Source of the DNA: Liolophura sinensis
Taxonomy: Eukaryota; Mollusca; Polyplacophora; Chitonida; Chitonidae
Assembly: GCF_032854445.1 (NCBI RefSeq)
Contig: NW_027018227.1
Coordinates: 1 to 53,877 of the forward strand
Length of the DNA stretch: 53,877 nt
Direction of reading: 5' to 3'
Shown here piece by piece: positions 10,403 through 23,200 of this stretch; positions within the stretch are counted from its first letter, which is position 1; each line of letters begins with the position of its first letter. A program made the position numbers and the translations under genes. The notes under the pieces are model-generated. The model ran no database searches and was not told where the DNA came from. It saw nothing but the letters and a program-made list of their open reading frames with translations.

Positions 10403-12613
10403 GCCCATTTAACTCACCCAGCAATTGTGTTACTTCTAAGTGCAAGACAATCTCAATGTCTTTATCAACGTGTACAAAAACCACACCATTTGTACGTGAA
10501 AAACACAAGGTACTTGATAGAGTCTGCTGTAAAAAGTACAACTGAACACTGACCCACTTCAGTAAGGTGCCAAAAGATGCGGAATTGAGCCAGGCATCGG
10601 CAGCTGTTGAAAAATTGTAAATTTCCCTGGTTTCCATGGAGTAAGAGAAGTTGCTGGGCATGTGATTATGACATCAATGATCATTCAATTGTCACTACAG
10701 CCCAAAAAGTATTGGTCGGAGAGCAACGCGGTTTGCACCATTCGATTTCTCGTCACAAAATACGGTCGGATTAGCTTCTTACCAGCTGCACTGGAACAGT
10801 TTTTTCCACTTTTGCATTTTTGCCTGGTCTTTTTGTTATTGAAATTCGGGCTACAGTGTACTCTGTACAATCGCGACTGGTCATTACTATATTCAACTTT
10901 TGACTATAAGTTATGTGCCCTTCGGTAGCCCATGAAGACGTCAAATCTTTGGGCTAAGCCCATTTAACTCACCCAACAATTGTCTTACTTCTAAGTCCAA
11001 GACAATCTCAATGTCTTTATCTACGTGTAGAAAAACCACCACCATTTGTACATAAAAAACACAAGGTACTTGATACAGTCTGCTGTAAAAACTACAACTG
11101 AACACTGACCCACATTTATAAGGTGCCAAAAGATGCGGAATTGGGCCAGGCATCGGCAGCTGTTAAAAAATTGCAAATATCAATGGTTTCCATGGAGTAA
11201 GAGCCGTTGCTGGGCACGTGATTATGACATAAATGATCATTGAATTGTCTCTACAAGCCAAAAGTATTGGTCGGAGAGCAACGCGGTTTTGCACCATTCG
11301 ATTTCTCGCCACAAATACGTCGGATTAGCCTCTTAATAGTAACACTGGAACAGTTTTTCCCACTTTTGCATTTTTACCTGGTCTTTTTATTAATTGAAAT
11401 CGGCTACACTGTACTCTGTACAATCGCGACTGATCATTACTATATTCAACCTTTTGACTATAAGTTATGTGCCCTTCGGTAGCCCAGAAGACCTGAAATC
11501 TTTGGGCTAAGCGCATTTAACTCACCCAGCAATTGTGTTACTTCTAAGTGCAAGACAATCTCAATGTCTTTATTTACGTGTAGAAAAACCACACCTTTTG
11601 TACATAAAAATCACAACGTACTTGATACAGTCTGCTGTAAAAAGTACAACTGAACACTGACCCACTTCAGTAAGGTGCCAAAAGATGCGGAATTGAGCCA
11701 GGCATCGGCAGCTGTTGAAAATTGCAAATTTCCCTGGTTTCCCATGGAGTAAGAGCCGTTGCTGGGCACGTAATTATGATATAAATGATCATTCAATTGT
11801 CGCTACAGCCAAAAAGTATTGGTCGGAGAGCAACGCGGATTGCACCATTCGATTTCTCGTCACAAAATACGTCGGATTAGCCTCTTACTAGTAGCACCGG
11901 AACAGTTTTTCTACTTTTGCATTTTTGCCTGGTGTTTTTGTTAATTAAACCGGCTACACTGTACTCTGTACAATCCGCGGACTGGTCATTACTATATTCA
12001 ACTATTGACTATAAGTTATGTGCCCTTCGGTAGCCCAGAAAAACGAAAAATCTTTGGGCCAAGCCCATTTAACTCACCCAGCAATTGTCTTATTTCTAAG
12101 TCCAAAGACAATCTCAATGTCTTTATCTACGTGTAGAAAAACCACACCATTTGTACGTGAAAAACACAAGGTACTTGGATACAGTCTGCTGTAAAAAGTA
12201 CAACTGAACACTGACCCACTTCAGTAAGGTGCCAAAAGATGCGGAATTGAGCCAGGCATCGGCAGCTGTTAAAAAATTGCAAATTTCTTTGGTTTCCATG
12301 GAGTAAGAGCCGTTGCTGGGCACGTGATTATGACATCAATGATCATTCAATTGTCACTACAGCCAAAACTATTGGTCGGAGAGAAACGCGGTTTGCACCA
12401 TTCGATTTCTCGTCACAAAATACGTCGGATTAGCCTCTTACCAGCAGCACTGGAACATTTTTTCCACTTTTGCATTTTTGCCTGGTCTTTTTGTTAATTG
12501 AAATCGACTACACTGTACTCTGTACAATCGCGACTGGTCATTACTATATTCAACTTTTGACTATAAGTTATGTGCCCTTCGGTAGCCCAGAAGACGACAA
12601 ATCTTTGGGCTAA
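10403..12613. repeat. Monomers 20-23, indel-rich stretch
   Basis: Starts are 10403, 10958, 11511 and 12063, with lengths 555, 553, 552 and 551. The excess is single-base gains such as cccaaaaagtatt near 10701, tacggtcgg near 10762, ccatgaagacg near 10930 and atccgcggact near 11972, plus occasional losses. Subtypes are F, T, F, F. Either this block is older and less homogenised, or its consensus is poorly polished. Confidence 0.85.
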
Positions 12614-15600
12614 GCCCATTTAACTCACCCAGCAATTGCCTTACTTCTAAGTGCAAGACAATCTCAATGTCTTTATCTTCGTGTAGAAAAACCACACCAT
12701 TTGTACGTGAAAAACACAAGGTACTTGATACAGTCTGCTGTAAAAAGTACAACTGAACACTGACCCACTTCAGTAAGGTGCCAAAAGATGCGGAATTTAG
12801 CCAGGCATCGGCAGCTGTTGAAAAATTGCAAATTTCCCTGGTTTCCATGGAGTAAGAGCCGTTGCTGGGCACGTGATTATGACATCAATGATCATTGAAT
12901 TGTCGCTACAGCCAAAAGTATTGGTCGGAGAGCAACGCGGTTTGCACCATTCGATTTGTCGTCACAAAATACATCGGATTAGCCTCTTGTCAGCAGCACT
13001 GGAACAATTTTTCCAATTTTGCATTTTTGCCTGGTCTTTTTGTTAATTGGAATCGGCTACACTGTACTATATACAATCGCGACTGGTCATTACTATATTC
13101 AACTTTTGACTAAATGTTATGTGCCCTTCGGTAGCCCAGAAGACCTGAAATCTTTGGGCTAAGCCCACTTAACTCACTTAGCAATTGCCTTACTTCTAAG
13201 TGCAAGACAATCTCAATGTCTTTATCTACGTGTAGAAAAACCACACCATTTGTACGTGAAAAACACAAGGTACTTGATACAGTCTGCTGTAAAAAGTACA
13301 ACTGAACACTGACCCACTTCAGTAAGGTGCCAAAAGATGCGGAATTGAGCCAGGCATCGGCAGCTGTTGAAAAATTGCAAATTTCCCTGGTTTCCATGGA
13401 GTAAGAGAGGTTGCTGGGCACGTGATTATGACATCAATGATCATTCAATTGTCACTACAGCCAAAAGTATTGGTCGGAGAGCAACGCGGTTTGCACCATT
13501 CGATTTCTCGCCACAAAATACGTCGGATTAGCCTCTTACCAGCAGCACTGGAACAGTTTTTCCACTTTTGCATTTTTACCTGGTCTTTATGTTAATTGAA
13601 ATCGGCTACACTGTACTCTGTACAATCGCGACTGATCATTACTATATTCAACTTTTGACTATAAGTTATGTGCCCTTCGGTAGCCCAGAAGACCTGAAAT
13701 CTTTGGGCTAAGCCCATTTAACTCACCCAGCAATTGTCTTACTTCTAAGTGCAAGACAATCTCAATGTCTTTATCTACGTGTAGAAAAACCACACCTTTT
13801 GAACATAAAAATCACAAGGTACTTGATACAGTCTGCTGTAAAAAGTACACCTGAAAACAGACCCACATGAATAAGGTGCCAAAAGATGCGGAATTGGGAC
13901 AGGCATCGGCAGCTGTTAAAAAATTGCAAATATCCCTGGTTTCCATGGAGTAAGAGCCGTTGCTACGCACTTGATTATGACATAAATGATCATTCAATTG
14001 TCGCTACAGCCCAAAGTATTGGTCGGAGAGCAACGCGGATTGCACCATTCGATTTCTCGTCACAAAATACGTCGGATTAGCCTTTTACTAGTAGCACTGG
14101 AACAGTTTTTCCACTTTTGCATTTTTGCCTGGTCTTTTTGTTAATTGAAACCGGCTACACTGTACTCTGTACAATCGCGACTGGTCATTACTATATTCAA
14201 CTTTTGACTATAAGTTATGTGCTTTTCGGTAGCCCAGAAGACCTGAAATCTTTGGGCCAAGCCCATTTAACTCACCCATCAATTGTCTTTTTTCTAAGTC
14301 CAAGACAATCTCAAAGTCTTTATCTACGTGTAGAAAAACCACACCATTTGTACATAAAAACACAAGGTACTTGATACAGTCTGCTGTAAAAAGTACAACT
14401 AAACACTCACCCACATTTATCAGATGCCAAAAGATGCGAAATTGGGCCAGGCATCGGCAGCTGTTAAAAAATTGCAAATATCCCTGGTTTCCATGGAGTA
14501 AGAGCCGTTGCTGGGCACGTGATTATGACATCAATGATCATTGAATTGTCGCTACAGCCAAAAGTATTGGTCGGAGAGCAACGCGGTTTGCACCATTCGA
14601 TTTCTCGTCACAAAATACGTCGGATTAGCCTCTTACTAGTAGCACTGGAACAGTTTTTCCACTTTTGCATTTTTGCCTGGTGTTTTTGTTAATTGAAACC
14701 GGCTACACTGTACTCTGTACAATCGCGACTGGTCATTACTATATTCAACTTTTGACTATAAGTTATGTGCCCTTCGGTAGCCCAGAAGACCTGAAATCTT
14801 TGGGCTAAGCGCATTTAACTCAGCCAGCAATTGTCTTATTTCTAAGTGCAAGACAATCTCAATGTCTTTATTTACGTGTAGAAAAACCACACCTTTTTTA
14901 CATAAAAACACAAGGTACCTGATACAGTCTGCTGTAAAAAGTACAACTGAACACTGACCCACTTCAGTAAGGTGCCAAAAGATGCGGAATTGAGCCAGGC
15001 ATCGGCAGCTGTTGAAAAATTGCAATTTTCCTGGTTTCCATGGAGTAAGAGCCGTTGCTACGCACGTGATTATGACATCAATGATCATTCAATTGTCACT
15101 ACAGCCAATAGTATTGGTCGGAGAGCAACGCGGATTGCACCATTCGATTTCTCGTCACAAAATACGTCGGATTAGCCGCTTACTAGTAGCACTGGAACAG
15201 TTTTTCCACTTTTGCATTTTTGCCTGATCTTTTTGTTAATTGAAATCGGCTACACTGTACTCTGTACAATCGCGACTGGTCATTACTATATTCAACTTTT
15301 GACTATAAGTTATGTGCCCTTCGGTAGCCCAGAAGACGACAAATCTTTGGGCCAAGCCCATTTAACTCACCCAGCAATTGCCTTACTTCTAAGTGCAAGA
15401 CAATCTCAATGTCTTTATCTACGTGTAGAAAAACCACACCATTTGTACGTGAAAACCACAAGGTACTTGATACAGTCTGCTGTAAAAAGTACAACTGAAC
15501 ACTGACCCACTTCAGTAAGGTGCCAAAAGATGCGGAATTGAGCCAGGCATCGGCAGCTGTTGAAAAATTGCAATTTTCCTGGTTTCCATGGAGTAAGAGC

Positions 15601-15903
15601 CGTTGCTACGCACGTGATTATGACCTCAATGATCATTCAATTGTCGCTACAGCCAAAAGTATTGGTCGGAGAGCAACGCGGATTGCACCATTCGATTTCT
15701 CGTCACAAAATACGTCGGATTAGCCTCTTACTAGTAGCACTGGAACAGTTTTTCCACTTTTCCATTGTTCCTTGGTCTTTTTGTTAATTGAAATCGGCTA
15801 CACTGTACTCTGTACAATCGCGACTGGTCATTACTATATTCAACTTTTGACTATAAGTTATGTGCCCTTCGGTAGCCCAGAAGACGTCAAATCTTTGGGC
15901 TAA
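12614..15903. repeat. Monomers 24-29 (F,F,M,T,F,F), irregular order
   Basis: Starts are 12614, 13163, 13712, 14261, 14809 and 15356; lengths 547-549. Monomer 27 shares the run aaacactcaccc...gatgcgaaattggg with monomers 7 and 15, so it is a member of the trimer family away from that domain. Monomers 28 and 29 share the private tgcaattttcctgg and gctacgcacgtg forms and look like a tandem pair. Confidence 0.75.
12885..12898. other. 14-bp perfect palindrome TCAATGATCATTGA
   Basis: In copies with G at phase 284 instead of C, the common 10-bp palindrome extends to 14 bp. Other occurrences by eye: 10125-10138, 14531-14544, 19470-19483, 23860-23873, 24410-24423 and 27166-27179. Confidence 0.6.
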
Positions 15904-17005
15904 GCCCATTTAACTCACCCAGCAATTGTCTTACTTCTAAGTCCAAGACAATCTCAATGTCTTTATCTACGTGTAGAAAAACCACACCATTTGTACATAA
16001 AAATCACAAGGTACTTGATACAGTCTGCTGTAAAAACTACAACTGAACACTGACCCACATTTATAAGGTGCCAAAAGATGCGGAATTGGGCCAGGCATCG
16101 GCAGCTATTAAAAAATTGCAAATATCAATGGTTTCCATGGAGTAGAGAGGCGTTACTGCAGCACGTGATTATGACATAAATGATCATTGAATTGTCTCTA
16201 CAGCCAAAAGTATTGGTCAGAGAGCAACGGGTTTGCACCATTCGATTTCTCGCCACAAAATACGTCGGATTAGCCTCTTACCAGCAGCACTGGAACAGTT
16301 TTTCCACTTTTGCATTGTTCCTTTGTCTTTTTGTTAATTGAAATCGGCTACACTGTACTCTGTACAATCGCGACTGGTCATTACTATATTCAACTTTTGA
16401 CTATCAGTTATGTGCCCTTCGGTAGCCCAGAAGACGTCAAATCTTGGGCTAAGCCCATTTAACTCACCCAGCAATTGTCTTACTTCTAAGTCCAAGACAA
16501 TCTCAATGTCTTTATCTACGTGTAGAAAAACCACACCATTTGTACATAAAAATCACAAGGTACTTGATACAGTCTACTGTAAAAACTACAACTGAACACT
16601 GACCCACATTTATAAGGTGCCAAAAGATGCGGAATTGGGCCAGGCATCGGCAGCTATTAGAAAATTGCAAATATCAATGGGGTTCCATGGAGTAAGAGCC
16701 GTTACTGAGCACGTGATTATGACATAAATGATCATTGAATTGTCTCTACAGCCAAAAGTATTGGTCAGAGAGCAACGGGGTTTGCACCATTCGATTTCTC
16801 GCCACAAAATACGTCGGATTAGCCTCTTACCAGCAGCACTGGAACAGTTTTTCCACTTTTGTTGCATTTTTACCTGGTCTTTTTGTTAATTGAAATCGAC
16901 TACACTGTACTCTGTACAATCGCGACTGGTCATTACTATATTCAACTTTTGACTATAAGTTATGTGCCCTTCGGTAGCCCAGAAGACGACAAATCTTTGG
17001 GCCAA
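15904..17005. repeat. Tandem near-duplicate monomers 30-31 (T,T)
   Basis: Starts are 15904 and 16453. Both carry agctatta, caaatatcaatgg, gtcagagagc and ctcgccac, combinations rare elsewhere (caaatatcaatgg also near 11174). They look like one monomer duplicated in place, with later single-base changes such as agtagagaggcg near 16142. Confidence 0.75.
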
Positions 17006-18650
17006 GCCCATTTAACTCACCCAGCAATTGTCTTACTTCTAAGTGCAAGACAATCTCAATGTCTTTATTTACGTGTAGAAAAAACCACACCTTTTGTACA
17101 TAAAAATCACAAGGTACTTGATACAGTCTGCTGTTAAAAGTACAACTGACAACAGACCCACATGAATAAGGTGCCAAAAGATGCGGAATTGAGCCAGGCA
17201 TCGGCAGCTGTTGAAAAATTGCAAATTTCCTGGTTTCCATGGAGTAAGAGCCGTTGCTGGGCACGTGAATATGACATCAATGATCATTCAATTGTCACTA
17301 CAGCCAAAAGTATTGGTCGGAGAGCAACGGGGTTTGCACCATTCGATTTGTCGTCACAAAATACGTCGGATTAGCCTCTTACCAGCAGCACTGGAACAAT
17401 TTTTCGAATTTTGTATTTTTTGCCTGGTCTTTTTGTTAATTGAAATCGGCTACACTGTACTATGTACCATCGCGACTGGTCATTACTATATTCAACTTTT
17501 GACTATATGTTATGTGCCCTTCGGTAGCCCAGAAGACGTCAAATCTTTGGGCTAAGCCCATTTAACTCACCCAGCAATTGCCTTACTTCTAAGTCGAAGA
17601 CAATCTCAATGTCTTTATCTACGTGTAGAAAAACCACACCATTTGTACATAAAAAACACAAGGTACTTGATACAGTCTGCTGTAAAAAGTACAACTAAAC
17701 ACTGACCCACATTTATCAGATGCCAAAAGATGCGGAATTGGGCAGGCATCGGCAGCTGTTAAAAAATTGCAAATTTCCCTGGTTTCCATGGAGTAAGAGC
17801 CGTTGCTGGGGCACGTGATTATGACATCAATGATCATTCAATTGTCGCTACAGCCAAAAGTATTGGTCGGAGAGCAACGCGGTTTGCACCATTCGATTTC
17901 TCGTCACAAAATACGTCGGATTAGCCTCTTACTAGTAGCACTGAACAGTTTTTCCACTTTTGCATTTTTGCCTGGTGTTTTTGTTAATTGAAACCGGCTA
18001 CACTGTACTCTGTACAATCGCGACTGGTCATTACTATATTCAACTTTTGACTATAAGTTATGTATAATTCGGTAGCCCAGAAGACCTGAAATCTTTGGGC
18101 TAAGCGCATTTAACTCACCCAGCAATTGTGTTACTTCTAAGTGCAAGACAATCTCAATGTCTTTATTTACGTGTTAGAAAACCACACCTTTTGTACATAA
18201 AAATCACAAGGTACCTGATACAGTCTGCTGTAAAAAGTACAACTGAACACTGACCCACTTCAGTAAGTTGCCAAAAGATGCGGAATTGAGCCAGGCATCG
18301 GCAGCTGTTGAAAAATTGCAATTTTCCTGGTTTCCATGGAGTAAGAGCCGTTGCTACGCACGTGATTATGACATCAATGATCATTCAATTGTCGCTACAG
18401 CAATAGTATTGGTCGGAGAGCAACGCGGATTGCACCATTCGATTTCTCGTCACAAAATACGTCGGATTAGCCTCTTACTAGTAGCACTGGAACAGTTTTT
18501 CCACTTTTGCATTTTTGCCTGGTCTTTTTGTTAATTGAAATCGGCTACACTGTACTCTGTACAATCGCGACTGGTCATTACTATATTCAACTTTTGACTA
18601 TAAGTTATGTGCCCTTCGGTAGCCCAGAAGACGACAAATCTTTGTGCCAA
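17006..18650. repeat. Monomers 32-34 (M,T,F), with a segment like 5.7-6.3 kb
   Basis: Starts are 17006, 17556 and 18104. From about 17270 to 17800 this repeats the private features of monomers 11-12: gcacgtgaatatgac, tttttcgaattttg, ctatgtaccatcgc, tatatgttatg and gtcgaagac. The separation is about 11.5 kb. Confidence 0.65.
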
Positions 18651-20296
18651 GCCCATTTAACTCACCCAGCAATTGCCTTACTTCTAAGTGCAAGACAATC
18701 TTAATGTCTAGATCAACGTGTAGAAAAACCACACCATTTGTACGTGAAAAACACAAGGTACTTGATACAGTCTGCTGTAAAAGTACAACTGAACACTGAC
18801 CCACATTTATAAGGTGCCAAAAGATGCGGAATTGGGCCAGGCATCGGCAGCTGTTAAAAAATTGCAAATATCCCTGGTTTCCATGGAGTAAGAGCCGTTA
18901 CTGGGCACGTGATTATGACATAAATGATCATTGAATTGTCTCTACAGCCAAAAGTATTGGTCAGAGAGCAACGCGGTTTGCACCATTCGATTTCTCGCCA
19001 CAAAATACGTCGGATTAGCCTCTTACTAGTAGCACTGGAACAGTTTTTCCACTTTTGCATTTTTGCCTGGTGTTTTTGTTAATTGAAATCGGCTACACTG
19101 TACTCTGTACAATCGCGACTGGTCATTACTATATTCAACTATTGACTATAACTTATGTGCCCTTCGGTAGCCCAGAAGACCTGAAATCTTTGGGCTAAGC
19201 GCATTTAACTCACCCAGCAATTGTGTTACTTCTAAATGCAAGACAATCTCAATGTCTTTATTTACGTAAAGAAAAACCACACCTTTTGTACATAAAAATC
19301 ACAAGGTACTTGATACAGTCTGCTGTAAAAAGTACAACTGAACACTGACCCACATTTATAAGGTGCCAAAAGATGCGGAATTGGGCCAGGCATCGGCAGC
19401 TGTTAAAAAATTGCAAATATCCCTGGTTTCCATGGAGTAAGAGCCGTTACTGGGCACGTGATTATGACATCAATGATCATTGAATTGTCTCTACAGCCAA
19501 AAGTATTGGTCAGAGAGCAACGCGGTTTGCACCATTCGATTTCTCGCCACAAAATACGTCGGATTAGCCTCTTACTAGTAGCACTGGAACAGTTTTTCCA
19601 CTTTTGCATTTTTACCTGGTCTTTTTGTTAATTGAAATCGGCTACACTGTACTCTGTACAATCGCGACTGGTCATTACTATATTCAACTTTTGACTATAA
19701 GTTATGTGCCCTTCGGTAGCCCAGAAGACGTCAAATCTTTGGGCCAAGCCCATTTAACTTACCCAGCAATTGTCTTACTTCTAAGTCCAAGACAATCTCA
19801 ATGTCTTTATGTACGTGTAGAAAAACCACACCATTTGTACATAAAAAAAACAAGGTACTTAATACAGTCTGCTGTAAAAAGTACAACTGACCACAGACCC
19901 ACATGAATAAGGTGCCTAAAGATGCGGAATTGGGCCAGGCATCGGCAGTTGTTAAAAAATTGCAAATATCCCTGGTTTCCATGGAGTAAGAGCCGTTGCT
20001 GGGCACGTGATTATGACATCAATGATCATTCAATTGTCGCTACAGCCAAAAGTATTGGTCGGAGAGCAACGCAGTTTGCACCATTCGATTTCTCGTCACA
20101 AAATACGTCGGATTAGCCTCTTACTACTAGCACTGGAACAGTTTTTCCACTTTTGCATTTTTTCCTGGTGTTTTTGTTAATTGAAACCTGCTACACTGTA
20201 CTCTGTACAATCGCGGCTGGTCATTACTATATTCAACTATTGACTATAAGTTATGTGCCCTTCGATAGCCCAGAAGACCTGAAATCTTTGGGCCAA
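18651..20296. repeat. Monomers 35-37 (T,T,M), junction into the 13-mer repeat
   Basis: Starts are 18651, 19199 and 19748. Monomers 35 and 36 share ccgttactggg, gtcagagagc and ctcgccac and look like a local duplication. Segments here match parts of the 13-mer unit's end: tctaaatgcaag and tttacgtaaag at 19230-19270 as at 31330-31370, and the end of monomer 37 (ttactactagcac, gcggctgg, cttcgatagcc) as at 31670-31815. This is therefore a truncated or rearranged edge of that repeat. Confidence 0.7.
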
Positions 20297-23200
20297 ACCC
20301 ATTTAACTCACCCAGCAATTGTCTTATTTCTAAGTCCAAGACAATCTCAATGTCTTTATCTACGTGTAGAAAAACCACACCATTTGTACGTGAAAAACAC
20401 AAGGTACTTGATAGAGTCTGCTGTAAAAAGTACAACTGAACACTGACCCACTTCAGTAAGGTGCCAAAAGATGCGGAATTGAGCCAGGCATCGGCAGCTG
20501 TTGAAAAACTGCAAATTTCCCTGGTTTCCATGGAGTAAGAGACGTTGCTGGGCACGTGATTATGACATCAATGATCATTCAATTGTCACTACAGCCAAAA
20601 GTATTGATCGGAGAGCAACGCGGTTTGCACCATTCGATTTCTCGTCACAAAATACGTCGGATTAGCCTCTTACCAGCAGCACTGGAACATTTTTTCCATT
20701 TTTGCATTTTTACCTGGTCTTTTTGTTAATTGAAATCGACTACACTGTACTCTGTACAATCGCGACTGGTCATTACTATATTCAACTTTTGACTATAAGT
20801 TATGTGCCCTTCGGTAGCCCACAAGACGACAAATCTTTGGGCCAAGCCCATTTAACTCACCCAGCAATTGCCTTACTTCTAAGTGCAAGACAATCTCAAT
20901 GTCTTTATCAACGTGTAGAAAAACCACACCATTTGTACGTGAAAAACACAAGGTACTTGAAACAGTCTGCTGTAAAAAGTACAACTGAACACTGACCCAC
21001 TTCAGTAAGGTGCCAAAAGATGCGGAATTGAGCCAGGCATCGGCAGCTGTTGAAAAATTGCAAATTTCCCTGGTTTCCATGGAGTAAGAGACGTTGCTGG
21101 GCACGTGATTATGACATCAATGATCATTCAATTGTCACTACAGACAAAAGAATTGGTCGGAGAGCAACGCGGTTTGCACCATTCGATTTCTCGTCACAAA
21201 ATACGTCGTATTAGCCTCTTACCAGCAGCACTGGAACAGTTTTTCCACTTTTGCATTTTTACCTGGTCTTTTTGTTAATTGAAATCGGCTACACTGCACT
21301 CTGTACAATCGCGACTGGTCATTACTATATTCAACTTTTGACTATAAGTTATGTGCCCTTCGGTAGCCCAGAAGACGTCAAATCTTTGGGCTAAGCCCAT
21401 TTAACTCACCCAGCAATTGTCTTATTTCTAAGTGCAAGACAATCTCAATGTCTTTATCTACGTGTAGAAAAACCAGACCATTTGTACATAAAAAACACAA
21501 GGTACCTGATACAGTCTGCTGTAAAAGTACAACTGAACACTGACCCACATTTATAAGGTGCCAAAGATGCGGAATTGGACCAGGCATCGGCAGTTGTTAA
21601 AAAATTGCAAATATCCCTGGTTTCCATGGAGTAAGAGCCGTTACTGGGCACGTGATTATGACATAATTGATCATTGAATTGTCTCTACAGCCAAAAGTAT
21701 TGGTCAGAGAGCAACGCGGTTTGCACTATTCGATTTATCGCCACAAAATACGTCGGATTAGCCTCTTACTAGTAGCACTGGAACAGTTTTTCCACTTTTG
21801 CATTTTACTGGTCATTTTGTTAATTGAAATCGGCTACACTGTACTCTGTACAATCGCGACTGGTCATTACTATATTCAACTTTTGACTATAAGTTATGTG
21901 GCCCTTCGGTAGCCCAGAAGACGTCAAATCTTTGGGCTAAGCCCATTTAACTCACCCAGCAATTGCCTTACTTCTAAGTGCAAGACAATCTCAATGTCTT
22001 TATCAACGTGTAGAAAAACCACACCATTTGTACGTGAAAAACACAAGGTACTTGAAACAGTCTGCTGTAAAAAGTACAACTGAACACTGACCCACTTCAG
22101 TAAGGTGCCAAAAGATGCGGAAATTGAGCCAGGCATCGGCAGCTGTTGGAAAATTGCAAATTTCCCTGGTTTCCATGGAGTAAGAGACGTTGCTGGGCAC
22201 GTGATTATGACATCAATGATCATTCAATTGTCACTACAGCCAAAAGTATTGGTCGGAGAGCAACGCGGTTTGCACCATTCGATTTCTCGTCACAAAATAC
22301 GTCGTATTAGCCTCTTACCAGCAGCACTGGAACAGTTTTTCCACTTTTGCATTTTTACCTGGTCTTTTTGTTAATTGAAATCGGCTACACTTGCACTCTG
22401 TACAATCGCGACTGGTCATTACTATATTCAACTTTTGACTATAAGTTATGTGCCCTTCGGTTAGCCCAGAAGACGTCAAATCTTGGGCTAAGCCCATTTA
22501 ACTCACCCAGCAATTGTCTTACTTCTAAGTCCAAGACAATCTCAATGTCTTTATCTACGTGTAGAAAAACCACACCATTTGTACATAAAAAACACAAGGT
22601 ACCTGATACAGTCTGCTGTAAAAAGTACAACTGAACACTGACCCACATTTATAAGGTGCCAAAAGATGCGGAATTGGGCCAGGCATCGGCAGCTGTTAAA
22701 AAATTGCAAATATCCCTGGTTTCCATGGAGTAAGAGCCGTTACTGGGCACGTGATTATGACATAATTGATCATTGAATTGTCTCTACTGCCAAAAGTATT
22801 GGTCAGAGAGCAACGCGGTTTGCACTATTCGATTTATCTCCACAAAATACGTCGGATTAGCCTCTTACTAGTAGCACTGGAACAGTTTTTCCACTTTTGC
22901 ATTTTTACCTGGTCATTTTGTTAATTGAAATCGGCTACACTGTACTCTGTACAATCGCGACTGGTCATTACTATATTCAACTTTTGACTATAAGTTATGT
23001 GCCCTTCGGTAGCCCAGAAGACGTCAAATCTTTGGGCTAAGCCCATTTAACTCACCCAACAATTGTCTTACTTCTAAGTCCAAGACAATCTCAATGTCTT
23101 TATCTACGTGTAGAAAAACCACACCATTTTTACGTGAAAAACACAAGGTACTTGATACAGTCTGCTGTAAAAAGTACAACTGAACACTGACCCACTTCAG

